From contig NZ_CP021235.1 in NCBI RefSeq assembly GCF_003585765.1, positions 558,001 to 622,000 on the forward strand: a DNA stretch of 64,000 nucleotides. Direction: 5' to 3'. The stretch's first letter is position 1, and each line of letters opens with the position of its first letter. This stretch comes from Pontibacter actiniarum. GTDB lineage: Bacteria > Bacteroidota > Bacteroidia > Cytophagales > Hymenobacteraceae. Position numbers and translations under genes: made by a program. Positions 25,183 through 31,901 of the stretch are shown one piece after another. Under the pieces are notes generated by a model, which saw only the letters and a list, made by a program, of their open reading frames with translations, did not search any database and was not told the DNA's origin.

Positions 25183-25202
25183 GGACAGGTCGCGACCTGT
25201 CC
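25183..25202. repeat. 20-base perfect palindrome
   Basis: GGACAGGTCGCGACCTGTCC is a perfect dyad in a gene-free stretch. It looks like one unit of another REP family. No second copy was found in the window. Confidence 0.6.
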
Positions 25203-25265
25203 GCACGATACCGCTCGCAGGAGCTGCGCACGCTGCCAGCCCTAAAAATATGCTGCAGGTAAACA

Positions 25266-25295
25266 AACGGCCTCACCTGTGCAGGTGAGGCCGTT
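25266..25295 (-). terminator. Terminator of the TonB-dependent receptor gene
   Basis: AACGGCCTCACCTG and its exact complement flank a TG loop, 39 bases after the receptor stop on the minus strand. The following T run is interrupted (TTTGTTT). Confidence 0.75.
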
Positions 25296-25334
25296 GCCAA
25301 TTGGTAGTAGGTAGAACTAGGTAGTGTGTCTTTT

Positions 25335-27830
25335 TTATTGAACCCCGCCTGCTGCTCCGTTGCCGTCCCCTTGTTTGGTGTCGTCGTTGCGGATGCTGCG
25401 TTTACGGCGTGGTGCCTTTTGTTTCTCCATCTTACCGAAGCGGTAGTCGAAGGTAACACGGGCGCCGCGGTTATAGTTGTTGATGTGTATTTTCTGCGTG
25501 TAGCCGATCGCCTCTACATCGTTGTTCATCTTCATGCTCTTGCGGAAGGGGTTGTCCAAACCTAAGCTGATGCCGCCTTTGCCCTCAAACAGTTCCTTCT
25601 TGATCGCTAAAGTATGATAGGAGAAAGAGGAGAACCTGCCTTGCAACTGTACCCTTCTGGAGTTAAAGCCACCGTTGAACTGTGCGCTTAAGCCTTTGCC
25701 AAAATCATAAGAAGAGTTAGCGTTGATGTTGTACATCCAACCGCTGTTGTTATACTTGGTGCTCTTCAGGTCAACATAATAGATGTTCGAGCTACCACTG
25801 ATGTTCCAGGCTTTTACAGGTTTAACCGAACCGAAGAGGCTCATGCCGTAGGTCTTGTTCTTAGCCACGTTGGCAAAGGTCAGCACCGTTGTGTTTCCTT
25901 CTACATCAGGCACCGTTTCGATGGCGTTATCCGTCTGGCGCATGTAAAGAGAGGCGCTGATGGAGGACGTTTTGAAATAGGTGCTGTAGCCTAACTCGTA
26001 AAGGTCAGTTAGCTCCGCATCAAGGTCTGGGTTACCGCGTACTACTGTGCCTGGTGCCTGCACCTGGTCAAAAGGGTTCAGGTAGAACAACGACGGACGC
26101 TGAATACGTTGGGTGAAATTCGCTTTTACCGTGTGCTTTTCTTTGATGGTGTAAGAGAGCGCTACACTTGGAATGATGTTATCATAACTATCTGAGAACT
26201 TCCTTATTGCCGTTATAAGGTTGGCGTCGATTTCGGTGTATTCATAGCGGCCACCAAGCTTCACGTTTAGCTTTTTGCTTAGGGTGAAGCCATAGGTTAA
26301 GTATGAGGCGTAAACATCCTGGCCGTACTCAAACTTCTCCCGCCTTGTTTCTTCTTCCCCTTTCTCTATGTCACGGTAGATGCCATCGCTGTCCACGTCC
26401 CTGAAAATGCTTTTTGCACCTATCTCTAAAGTTGTTTTGTTTTCAAACGGGTGCACATAGTCCACCTGAAACGTCAGCTCGTCATTACCACCGTCGTTTT
26501 GGTTACGCTGTAAGTAGTACGGCGCTTCGCCGGCGTTAAAGCGATCCTGGTAGTTGCGGGTATCGGTGTTGGTTGTGGCGTACTGCGAAAGGATGGCGAG
26601 CTCCTGACCCGGCTTCTCAAAAGTATGTACAAAGTCGAGGTTTATGTCAGTGCCCTGGCGCTTGTTGCGGTTCTCGATATCAGTGTTATAAACTTCTTCA
26701 GGCTGCAACACGCCTCCTTCGGTTAAGGTCTGGCTTTGGTCGTTCTGCATCTTAAACTCGCCCCCGTTACGGCGAATACTACCCGAAAGGCTGTTCTTGG
26801 CAGAAATCTCATAGTCAAACCCAAGTTGCCCGTTCATAAAAGCACCACGGATTTCGGTATCACCAAACTGGTTGCGTATGGTTCTTGTCTCGATTGGTTC
26901 GGCAAAGACAGTGGTGTTAGACATGTTGCCGTGGTTGTAGAACATGAACGTGCTGGCGCTGGCGTTAATGCCAAGCTTGCCTTTGCGCACATTCAGGCTG
27001 GCGTTGCCGTTGCTGGAGCGGGTGCCACCTGTAAGCGCCACAGAGCCGTTTACACCTTGCAGGCCGCTGTCTTTTTTGGTGATGATGTTAATGATACCAG
27101 CTGTACCTTCCGCGTCATACTTGGCAGATGGGCTTGTGATTACCTCTACTGACTTGATCATGTCGGCTGGGATCTGCTTGAGTGCATCAGCCACGCTACC
27201 CGCCATGATAGAAGAAGGCTTGTTGTTGATTAGCACCCGCACGTTAGCGCTACCACGCAGCTGTACGTTACCGTCTGTATCCACGCTGAGCGAAGGCACT
27301 TTCTGCAGTACATCGGCAGCACTGCCGCCAGCGTTGGTAATGTCTTTTTCCGCATTGTAGACGGTGCGGTCTATCTTCTCTTCTACCAGTGGCTTTTCGC
27401 CTGTAATTACTACTTCGCTCAGTTTCTTTGTATCAGCGCCAAGAGCAACTGTTCCTACGTTTACTTCAGCATTATCAGAGGCTACGGTCACATTCTCTAC
27501 CGCCTGCAACTGGTAGCCCAGGAAAGAAACATTTAGTTTATACTTGCCAGCGGCTACTTTCTGTAAGGTAAAGCGGCCTTTATCATCGGCCATGGTGCCA
27601 TCTATAGGCTTGCCGGTGCTGAGGTTAATAAGCGCTACGGTAGCAAACTCAATAGGCTGCTTCGTATCGGCATCCAGCACAGTACCGCTGATTTTAGCGT
27701 TGCCTTTCGGCGCGGTGGTGCCCGGAATGGCTGCTTGCTGCTGCTGCTGTGGGCGTGCCTGCTGGGGAGCCTGTGCCAGTACTGCTGTGGTACCTAGGCC
27801 CAGCAATAATACAAGTAGATTTTTCTTCAT
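25335..27830 (-). CDS. TonB-dependent outer-membrane receptor, OMP_b-brl_3 type
   Basis: An 831-residue outer-membrane protein. It starts with a signal peptide (MKKNLLVLLLGLGTTAVLAQ) at the ATG 27828-27830; the longer frame upstream is ignored. A Pro/Gln-rich linker follows. A carboxypeptidase regulatory-like domain (ISGTVLDADTKQPIEFATVAL) spans residues 50-130. The plug (VEEKIDRTVYNAEKDITNAGGSAADVLQKVPSLSV, then LRGSANVRVLINNKPSS) spans about 150-250, and a long beta-barrel completes it. The ligand is unknown. No SusD-like partner gene is adjacent, so it is not a classical glycan-uptake pair. The C-terminal tail is basic (KQKAPRRKRSIRN). Confidence 0.92.
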   Translation of the reverse strand: MKKNLLVLLLGLGTTAVLAQAPQQARPQQQQQAAIPGTTAPKGNAKISGTVLDADTKQPIEFATVALINLSTGKPIDGTMADDKGRFTLQKVAAGKYKLNVSFLGYQLQAVENVTVASDNAEVNVGTVALGADTKKLSEVVITGEKPLVEEKIDRTVYNAEKDITNAGGSAADVLQKVPSLSVDTDGNVQLRGSANVRVLINNKPSSIMAGSVADALKQIPADMIKSVEVITSPSAKYDAEGTAGIINIITKKDSGLQGVNGSVALTGGTRSSNGNASLNVRKGKLGINASASTFMFYNHGNMSNTTVFAEPIETRTIRNQFGDTEIRGAFMNGQLGFDYEISAKNSLSGSIRRNGGEFKMQNDQSQTLTEGGVLQPEEVYNTDIENRNKRQGTDINLDFVHTFEKPGQELAILSQYATTNTDTRNYQDRFNAGEAPYYLQRNQNDGGNDELTFQVDYVHPFENKTTLEIGAKSIFRDVDSDGIYRDIEKGEEETRREKFEYGQDVYASYLTYGFTLSKKLNVKLGGRYEYTEIDANLITAIRKFSDSYDNIIPSVALSYTIKEKHTVKANFTQRIQRPSLFYLNPFDQVQAPGTVVRGNPDLDAELTDLYELGYSTYFKTSSISASLYMRQTDNAIETVPDVEGNTTVLTFANVAKNKTYGMSLFGSVKPVKAWNISGSSNIYYVDLKSTKYNNSGWMYNINANSSYDFGKGLSAQFNGGFNSRRVQLQGRFSSFSYHTLAIKKELFEGKGGISLGLDNPFRKSMKMNNDVEAIGYTQKIHINNYNRGARVTFDYRFGKMEKQKAPRRKRSIRNDDTKQGDGNGAAGGVQ

Positions 27831-28178
27831 AGTTTCGTGTAGAAAACGGTGCTCTTGCGTAGGTTTATACTTGGTGATTCGGTTTGTCCGGACGATTCGC
27901 ACATCTTTATGTAACAAAGTAAAGCTGCTTTTTCGAGTTGATAAAACAGTTTAGACCAATAGAGGTCATTTCTATATGAATAGCTGCTGTAAACCGATTA
28001 GCTGTTGGTAGGCCAAAGCAGAAGGTTGGTCGGATATGGCAGCAGGAGAGGTGAGTAGCATACAGAGCCGAAGCATGCGGAAGTGCGCCTGCTTTGCTTA
28101 AATGGGCATTTTACCAGTTGTTGATTGTCTTATTCTTAAAAAATATGCTGCTTCTGTATCTTTTTAATTTTTGTTAAG
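27831..28178. other. Intergenic stretch between TonB receptor and sulfur operon
   Basis: No gene seen. It holds the receptor's upstream region, with one TATACTT heptamer at about 27865 and no clear promoter box, and the upstream region of the riboswitch promoter. Confidence 0.5.
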
Positions 28179-28186
28179 TACATTTG
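28179..28186 (+). promoter_or_regulatory. Promoter -7 box of the sulfite reductase operon
   Basis: TACATTTG fits the Bacteroidota -7 consensus TAnnTTTG. The -33 position at the usual 19-base spacing reads TAT rather than TTG, so it is a weak match. Transcription would start near 28193, about 22 bases before the riboswitch P1 helix. Confidence 0.6.
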
Positions 28187-28214
28187 CAGCGAATACTGTT
28201 GCACACCGCAAGAG

Positions 28215-28317
28215 AATTTATAGACGAAGAGGCGAGAGAACAGGCTCCGCGACCCTCTGGCAACCATCCGCTTCGGAAAGGTGCCACATCCTGCCCGACA
28301 AAGGGAAAATATAAATT
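28215..28317 (+). ncRNA. SAM-I (S-box) riboswitch upstream of sulfite reductase
   Basis: P1 is AATTTATA (28215-28222) pairing with TATAAATT (28310-28317). Between them are the S-box core elements: GGCGAGAGA, then GCGACCCTCTGGCAACC, then AAGGTGCCA and ATCCTGCCC. P3 forms from TGGCA/TGCCA. A second aptamer at 38932-39035 has the same core almost base for base and fronts cysH, which strongly supports the call. An ORF starts 9 nt after P1, so ligand binding may act on its translation. Confidence 0.88.
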
Positions 28318-28326
28318 TAGAAAACC

Positions 28327-28440
28327 ATGAACACGACAATTTACATCTCAGCATCCGGAAGCGTATCTCTTCAAAACAGCCTGGCTTCCTCTATTGCCAC
28401 CGCTTCTGCCGCGATGTGTTGTTGCTGTTGTACCTGCTAA
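28327..28440 (+). CDS. Poly-cysteine leader peptide ORF (sulfite reductase operon)
   Basis: A 37-codon ORF from an ATG 9 nt after the SAM riboswitch. The first 29 residues are rich in Ser, Ala and Thr, and the peptide ends in MCCCCCTC (Cys codons 31-35 and 37). Such a run only makes sense as a sensor of charged tRNA-Cys, as for other amino-acid leader peptides and the polycysteine leaders known in mycobacteria. An equivalent ORF with six successive Cys codons follows the cysH riboswitch. It lies 407 bases before sulfite reductase. A metal- or thiol-binding peptide is a less likely alternative. Confidence 0.8.
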   Translation: MNTTIYISASGSVSLQNSLASSIATASAAMCCCCCTC

Positions 28441-28458
28441 GGAACCCTCTCTTTTTTC

Positions 28459-28499
28459 GGGCCTGAACTTGATCTATTTGCCACCAAGGCAAACTGCCC
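28459..28499 (+). promoter_or_regulatory. Possible attenuator hairpin after the leader ORF
   Basis: TTTGCC (28477-28482) pairs with GGCAAA (28488-28493) around ACCAA, nested within GGGC (28459) and GCCC (28496). It is followed by GCTTTT. It begins 19 bases past the leader stop codon, where a terminator or antiterminator would be expected. Confidence 0.4.
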
Positions 28500-28589
28500 G
28501 CTTTTCACAAGTTTTATTTGAGCACTGATACTGCGGTAAGGCCAGCTATGCTTTTGCCAGCTGCTTTTCAGTGTTCCACAGCAGATAGT

Positions 28590-28733
28590 ATGCGTACAGC
28601 AGCCACTACTTCCGTTTTATACTTCCGCCACTCCTTTGCTGCAGCACCTATTGCTGCACAAGCTACCGCTATGTGCCTTGCCCTTGCCTGCTGTTGCTGT
28701 ATGCAGCAGTTGTTAGGCATGCGCGCCTGTTAG
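28590..28733 (+). CDS. Second Cys-run leader ORF before sulfite reductase
   Basis: A 47-codon ORF (ATG at 28590; in-frame ATG at 28548 and TTG at 28518 also possible). It is Ala/Thr-rich and then carries MCLALACCCC, with four successive Cys codons TGC TGT TGC TGT and a last Cys before the stop. Composition resembles the two leader peptides. The Cys codons lie in a CTGCTG/CAGCAG hairpin. It could be a second attenuation stage. It could also be a chance frame, as nothing comparable follows the cysH leader. Confidence 0.5.
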   Translation: MRTAATTSVLYFRHSFAAAPIAAQATAMCLALACCCCMQQLLGMRAC

Positions 28734-28847
28734 GTAAATCTATACTTATACAACCCTTTGTAGCGCAGCCAACATAGGCCGCGCCCGAAACTCCTATACC
28801 ATATTGTACCACCAGGTCGCTTAGGCGGCAACTTATACTTTACCAGC

Positions 28848-30941
28848 ATGCAAAGCTTCAGAACAGAAATAGAAAACCCCATAGTCGAAAAAGACATCAT
28901 CGAACTGGAGAAAAAGATACGCCTTTACCGCGAAGGAAAGCTCCAGGAAGATAAGTTTAAGAGCCTTCGCCTGGCGCGTGGCGTATATGGCCAACGCCAG
29001 TTAGGCGTGCAGATGGTGCGCATCAAACTGCCTTTCGGAAAGCTGACCACGCAGCAACTGACGCGCATTGCCGATATCTCAGATGAGTACTCAACAGGTA
29101 ACCTGCACCTGACTACGCGGCAGGATATCCAGATTCACTTCGTGAGTCTGGATAGAACACCCGTGCTTTGGGCGAAACTGGAGCAGGACGATATTACCTT
29201 GCGAGAGGCCTGCGGTAACACCGTACGTAATGTAACGGCCTCACCGGAGGCTGGTATTGACCCGAACGAGCCCTTCGACGTGTCGCCTTATGCGGATGCT
29301 ACTTTCCGATACTTCCTGCGCAACCCAATTTGCCAGGACATGGGGCGTAAGTTTAAAATGTCGTTCTCGTCCAGCGACTCCGATACGGCGATGTCTTACA
29401 TGCATGATCTGGGCTTTATCCCAAAGCTTAAGGACGGAGAGCGCGGCTTTAAAGTGATGATTGGCGGTGGATTAGGCGCTCAGCCTGCACTGGCACATAC
29501 AGCATTTGAGTTTCTGCCAGAGAACAAGGTGATTCCGCTTATAGAAGGCGTGCTACGTATTTTTGACCGCTACGGAGAGCGCAACAACCGCAACAAAGCC
29601 AGGTTTAAATACCTGATTGCTAAGCTGGGTCTGGATGAGGTGATGCGCCTGGTGAATGAGGAATACAAGGCCCTGAAGTCGCATGTATATGAGATTGACA
29701 AAAGTATAGAATTCAACCCTGCACCTCCGGCAGCTAAGGAGATTCCTGACTTCGTTGTAGAGGATACAGATAAGTATAACAAGTGGCTAAAGACGAATGT
29801 GTTCAGCCAAAAACAGGAAGGATTCTACGGTATCTATATCAAAGTGCAAATTGGAGACATCAGCAGCACTACAGCCAGAAAGCTAGTGCCATTGGTACGA
29901 GAGTTTGCAGCCGATGAGATACGTGTTACGCAGGGCCAGAACCTGTTGCTGAAGTACGTGCGTGCAGAGGCGCTGCCATACTTCTTTGCTCAGCTAGATG
30001 AATTGGGCCTTGCAGAGCCCGGCTTCAACAGCGTTGCTGATATTACCACCTGCCCGGGTACCGACACCTGCAACTTAGGAATCTCGAATAGTACGAATAT
30101 CACCAAAGTGCTGGAGCAGGTGATTGTGCAGGAGTACCCGGAGATGCTCTTTAACACCGACATCAAAATAAAGATAAGCGGTTGTATGAACTCCTGTGGC
30201 CAGCATGGCATGGCGAACCTAGGTTTTCATGGCTCCTCGCTCAAGAGCGGAAAAAGCGTGGTTCCGGCGCTGCAGGTGCTGTTAGGCGGCGGCACCGTGA
30301 ACAATGGTGAAGGCCGTATTGCGCAAAAGTTGTTAAAAGTGCCTAGCAAACGAGGACCCGAAGTGCTGCGCTATGTGCTGAACGACTACCAGGCAAAGAA
30401 GCAGGAAGGTGAACACTTCAATGCTTACTACGACCGCAACGGCAAAGACTATTTTTACCAGTTACTAAAGCCGCTTACCGACCTTACCACCTTAACACCA
30501 GAAGATTTTATAGACTGGGGCCATCAGGATGATTTTCAGCCTGCCATTGGTGTGGGGGAGTGTGCCGGTGTGATGATTGACCTGGTAGCTACGCTGTTGT
30601 ATGAGGCTGATGAGAAACTGGAATGGGCCGGAGAAGCGATGGAAGGCAAGCGATTCGCGGATGCCATTTACTACGGCTATGCAGCCTTCATCAGCACAGC
30701 AAAAGCCCTGCTGCTAGACAAAAATGTGAGCACCAATACGCAGAACAGCATCATGGAGGAGTTCGACAAAAACTTTGTAGAGACAGGCATCTTCAGCTTT
30801 GGAGCAGACTTCAAGAGCAAGGTGCTGCAGATCAATCAAAACCAACCAAGCGAGGCTTTTGCAAAAGATTACCTAAACCAGGCCCTGCTGTTTCTACAGG
30901 AAGCAACTCGCTATCGCCAGGAAAAAGTTGTGAATGTGTGA
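28848..30941 (+). CDS. Assimilatory sulfite reductase hemoprotein with C-terminal HEPN-like domain
   Basis: A 697-residue siroheme and 4Fe-4S reductase of the nitrite/sulfite reductase family. Two ferredoxin-like repeats (LRLARGVYGQRQLG; QKQEGFYGIYIKVQ) alternate with siroheme domains. Cluster ligands are Cys402, Cys408, Cys446 and Cys450 in TCPGTDTC and GCMNSC. Residues from about 565 (GVGECAGVMIDL) form an added helical HEPN-like domain not found in standard CysI or NirA. Neighbours (cobA, siroheme synthase, cysHDN) and the SAM riboswitch fix the substrate as sulfite rather than nitrite. The stop lies within an inverted word repeat shared with the gap to cobA. Confidence 0.93.
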   Translation: MQSFRTEIENPIVEKDIIELEKKIRLYREGKLQEDKFKSLRLARGVYGQRQLGVQMVRIKLPFGKLTTQQLTRIADISDEYSTGNLHLTTRQDIQIHFVSLDRTPVLWAKLEQDDITLREACGNTVRNVTASPEAGIDPNEPFDVSPYADATFRYFLRNPICQDMGRKFKMSFSSSDSDTAMSYMHDLGFIPKLKDGERGFKVMIGGGLGAQPALAHTAFEFLPENKVIPLIEGVLRIFDRYGERNNRNKARFKYLIAKLGLDEVMRLVNEEYKALKSHVYEIDKSIEFNPAPPAAKEIPDFVVEDTDKYNKWLKTNVFSQKQEGFYGIYIKVQIGDISSTTARKLVPLVREFAADEIRVTQGQNLLLKYVRAEALPYFFAQLDELGLAEPGFNSVADITTCPGTDTCNLGISNSTNITKVLEQVIVQEYPEMLFNTDIKIKISGCMNSCGQHGMANLGFHGSSLKSGKSVVPALQVLLGGGTVNNGEGRIAQKLLKVPSKRGPEVLRYVLNDYQAKKQEGEHFNAYYDRNGKDYFYQLLKPLTDLTTLTPEDFIDWGHQDDFQPAIGVGECAGVMIDLVATLLYEADEKLEWAGEAMEGKRFADAIYYGYAAFISTAKALLLDKNVSTNTQNSIMEEFDKNFVETGIFSFGADFKSKVLQINQNQPSEAFAKDYLNQALLFLQEATRYRQEKVVNV

Positions 30942-31019
30942 ATGAGTGTATGAGCGAATCTTCAGGAAAGTAGCAAACCCTGATTTTTCATCATCTACAT
31001 TCACTCAATCACACATTCA
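30931..31019. repeat. Inverted word repeat in the sulfite reductase-cobA gap
   Basis: The 22-base arm at 30931-30952 (TGAATGTGTGAATGAG...) is matched at 20 of 22 positions by the reverse complement of 30998-31019. The left arm includes the sulfite reductase stop codon. The transcript can fold a long stem between the cistrons. Confidence 0.75.
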
Positions 31020-31040
31020 CTCATTCAAAATTAAAAAAAC

Positions 31041-31877
31041 ATGGCATCAAGAAGAAAAGAGATAAGAGCTATAGCTGCGGGTGCGCAGCAGACAGGGCTA
31101 GCAAAGTATAAACTACCGAGGCTAACACTGGTAGGCGCAGGCCCCGGAGATGAAGACTTGATCACGCTGAAAGGTGTAAAAGCGCTGCAGCAGGCCGATG
31201 TGGTGCTGTATGATGCGCTGGTAAACCCGGAGTTACTACAATATGCACCAGCCCATGCCCCTAAAATATTTGTAGGCAAGCGTGCCGGAGCACATTACTT
31301 AAAGCAGGATGAAATAAACAACCTGATCGTGGACTCTGCCTTCTCACATGGGCATGTGGTGCGCCTGAAAGGAGGCGACTCCTTTGTGTTTGGCCGGGGC
31401 TACGAAGAGTTGGCTTATGCCGATAAGTTTAACATCCAGACGGAGGTGGTGCCGGGTATTTCCAGTTCTATTGCGGTGCCGGAGCTGCAGCAGATACCGC
31501 TTACCATACGTGGCGTGAACGAGAGCTTTTGGGTGATTACAGGCACAACCAGCTCTGGGGAAATCTCATCGGACGTAAGTTTGGCTGCTCAATCCAGCGC
31601 TACCGTTATAATTCTGATGGGAGTAAGTAAATTGCAGCAAATTTCAGAAATCTATACAGCCGCCGGTAAGGCAGATATGCCTGTTGCAGTAATCCAGAAT
31701 GGCTCATTGCCTAACGAGAAAATTGCGTTGGGCAATGTGCATAATATTATGGAGCGGGTGGAGGCCAAAAATGTTGGCGCGCCTGCAATCATTGTGATCG
31801 GCGAGGTAGTTAACTATCACCCGGCGCTGCGCTATACCCTTGCTTTGCAAAAGCAGCAGGAATTGGTAGCTGTATAA
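31041..31877 (+). CDS. cobA: Uroporphyrinogen-III C-methyltransferase
   Basis: A 278-residue SAM-dependent methyltransferase that makes precorrin-2, the first step from uroporphyrinogen III to siroheme. Family motifs are TLVGAGPGDEDLITLKG near residue 36, VVLYDALV, FVGKRAG, RLKGGDSFVFGRGYEEL and EVVPGISSSIAVPELQQIPLTIRG. It supplies the cofactor of the sulfite reductase upstream and feeds the siroheme synthase domain of the next gene, 24 bases downstream. Confidence 0.95.
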   Translation: MASRRKEIRAIAAGAQQTGLAKYKLPRLTLVGAGPGDEDLITLKGVKALQQADVVLYDALVNPELLQYAPAHAPKIFVGKRAGAHYLKQDEINNLIVDSAFSHGHVVRLKGGDSFVFGRGYEELAYADKFNIQTEVVPGISSSIAVPELQQIPLTIRGVNESFWVITGTTSSGEISSDVSLAAQSSATVIILMGVSKLQQISEIYTAAGKADMPVAVIQNGSLPNEKIALGNVHNIMERVEAKNVGAPAIIVIGEVVNYHPALRYTLALQKQQELVAV

Positions 31878-31901
31878 GTATAACAACAGAAGCAATTATT
31901 C

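Larger units (their letters stand above)
24506..25334. other. Repeat-filled intergenic region
   Basis: No gene is supported over about 830 bases. In order it holds: a REPIN-like copy (24584-24725), a degenerate copy (24770-24840), a G+C-rich segment with inverted words (CGCTCAAGCCCGCGAGGGCTCG near 24983 and GAGGCGCTCAACCC near 25100), a 20-base perfect palindrome at 25183-25202, and the TonB-receptor terminator. Short frames through it only translate the repeats. Confidence 0.8.
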
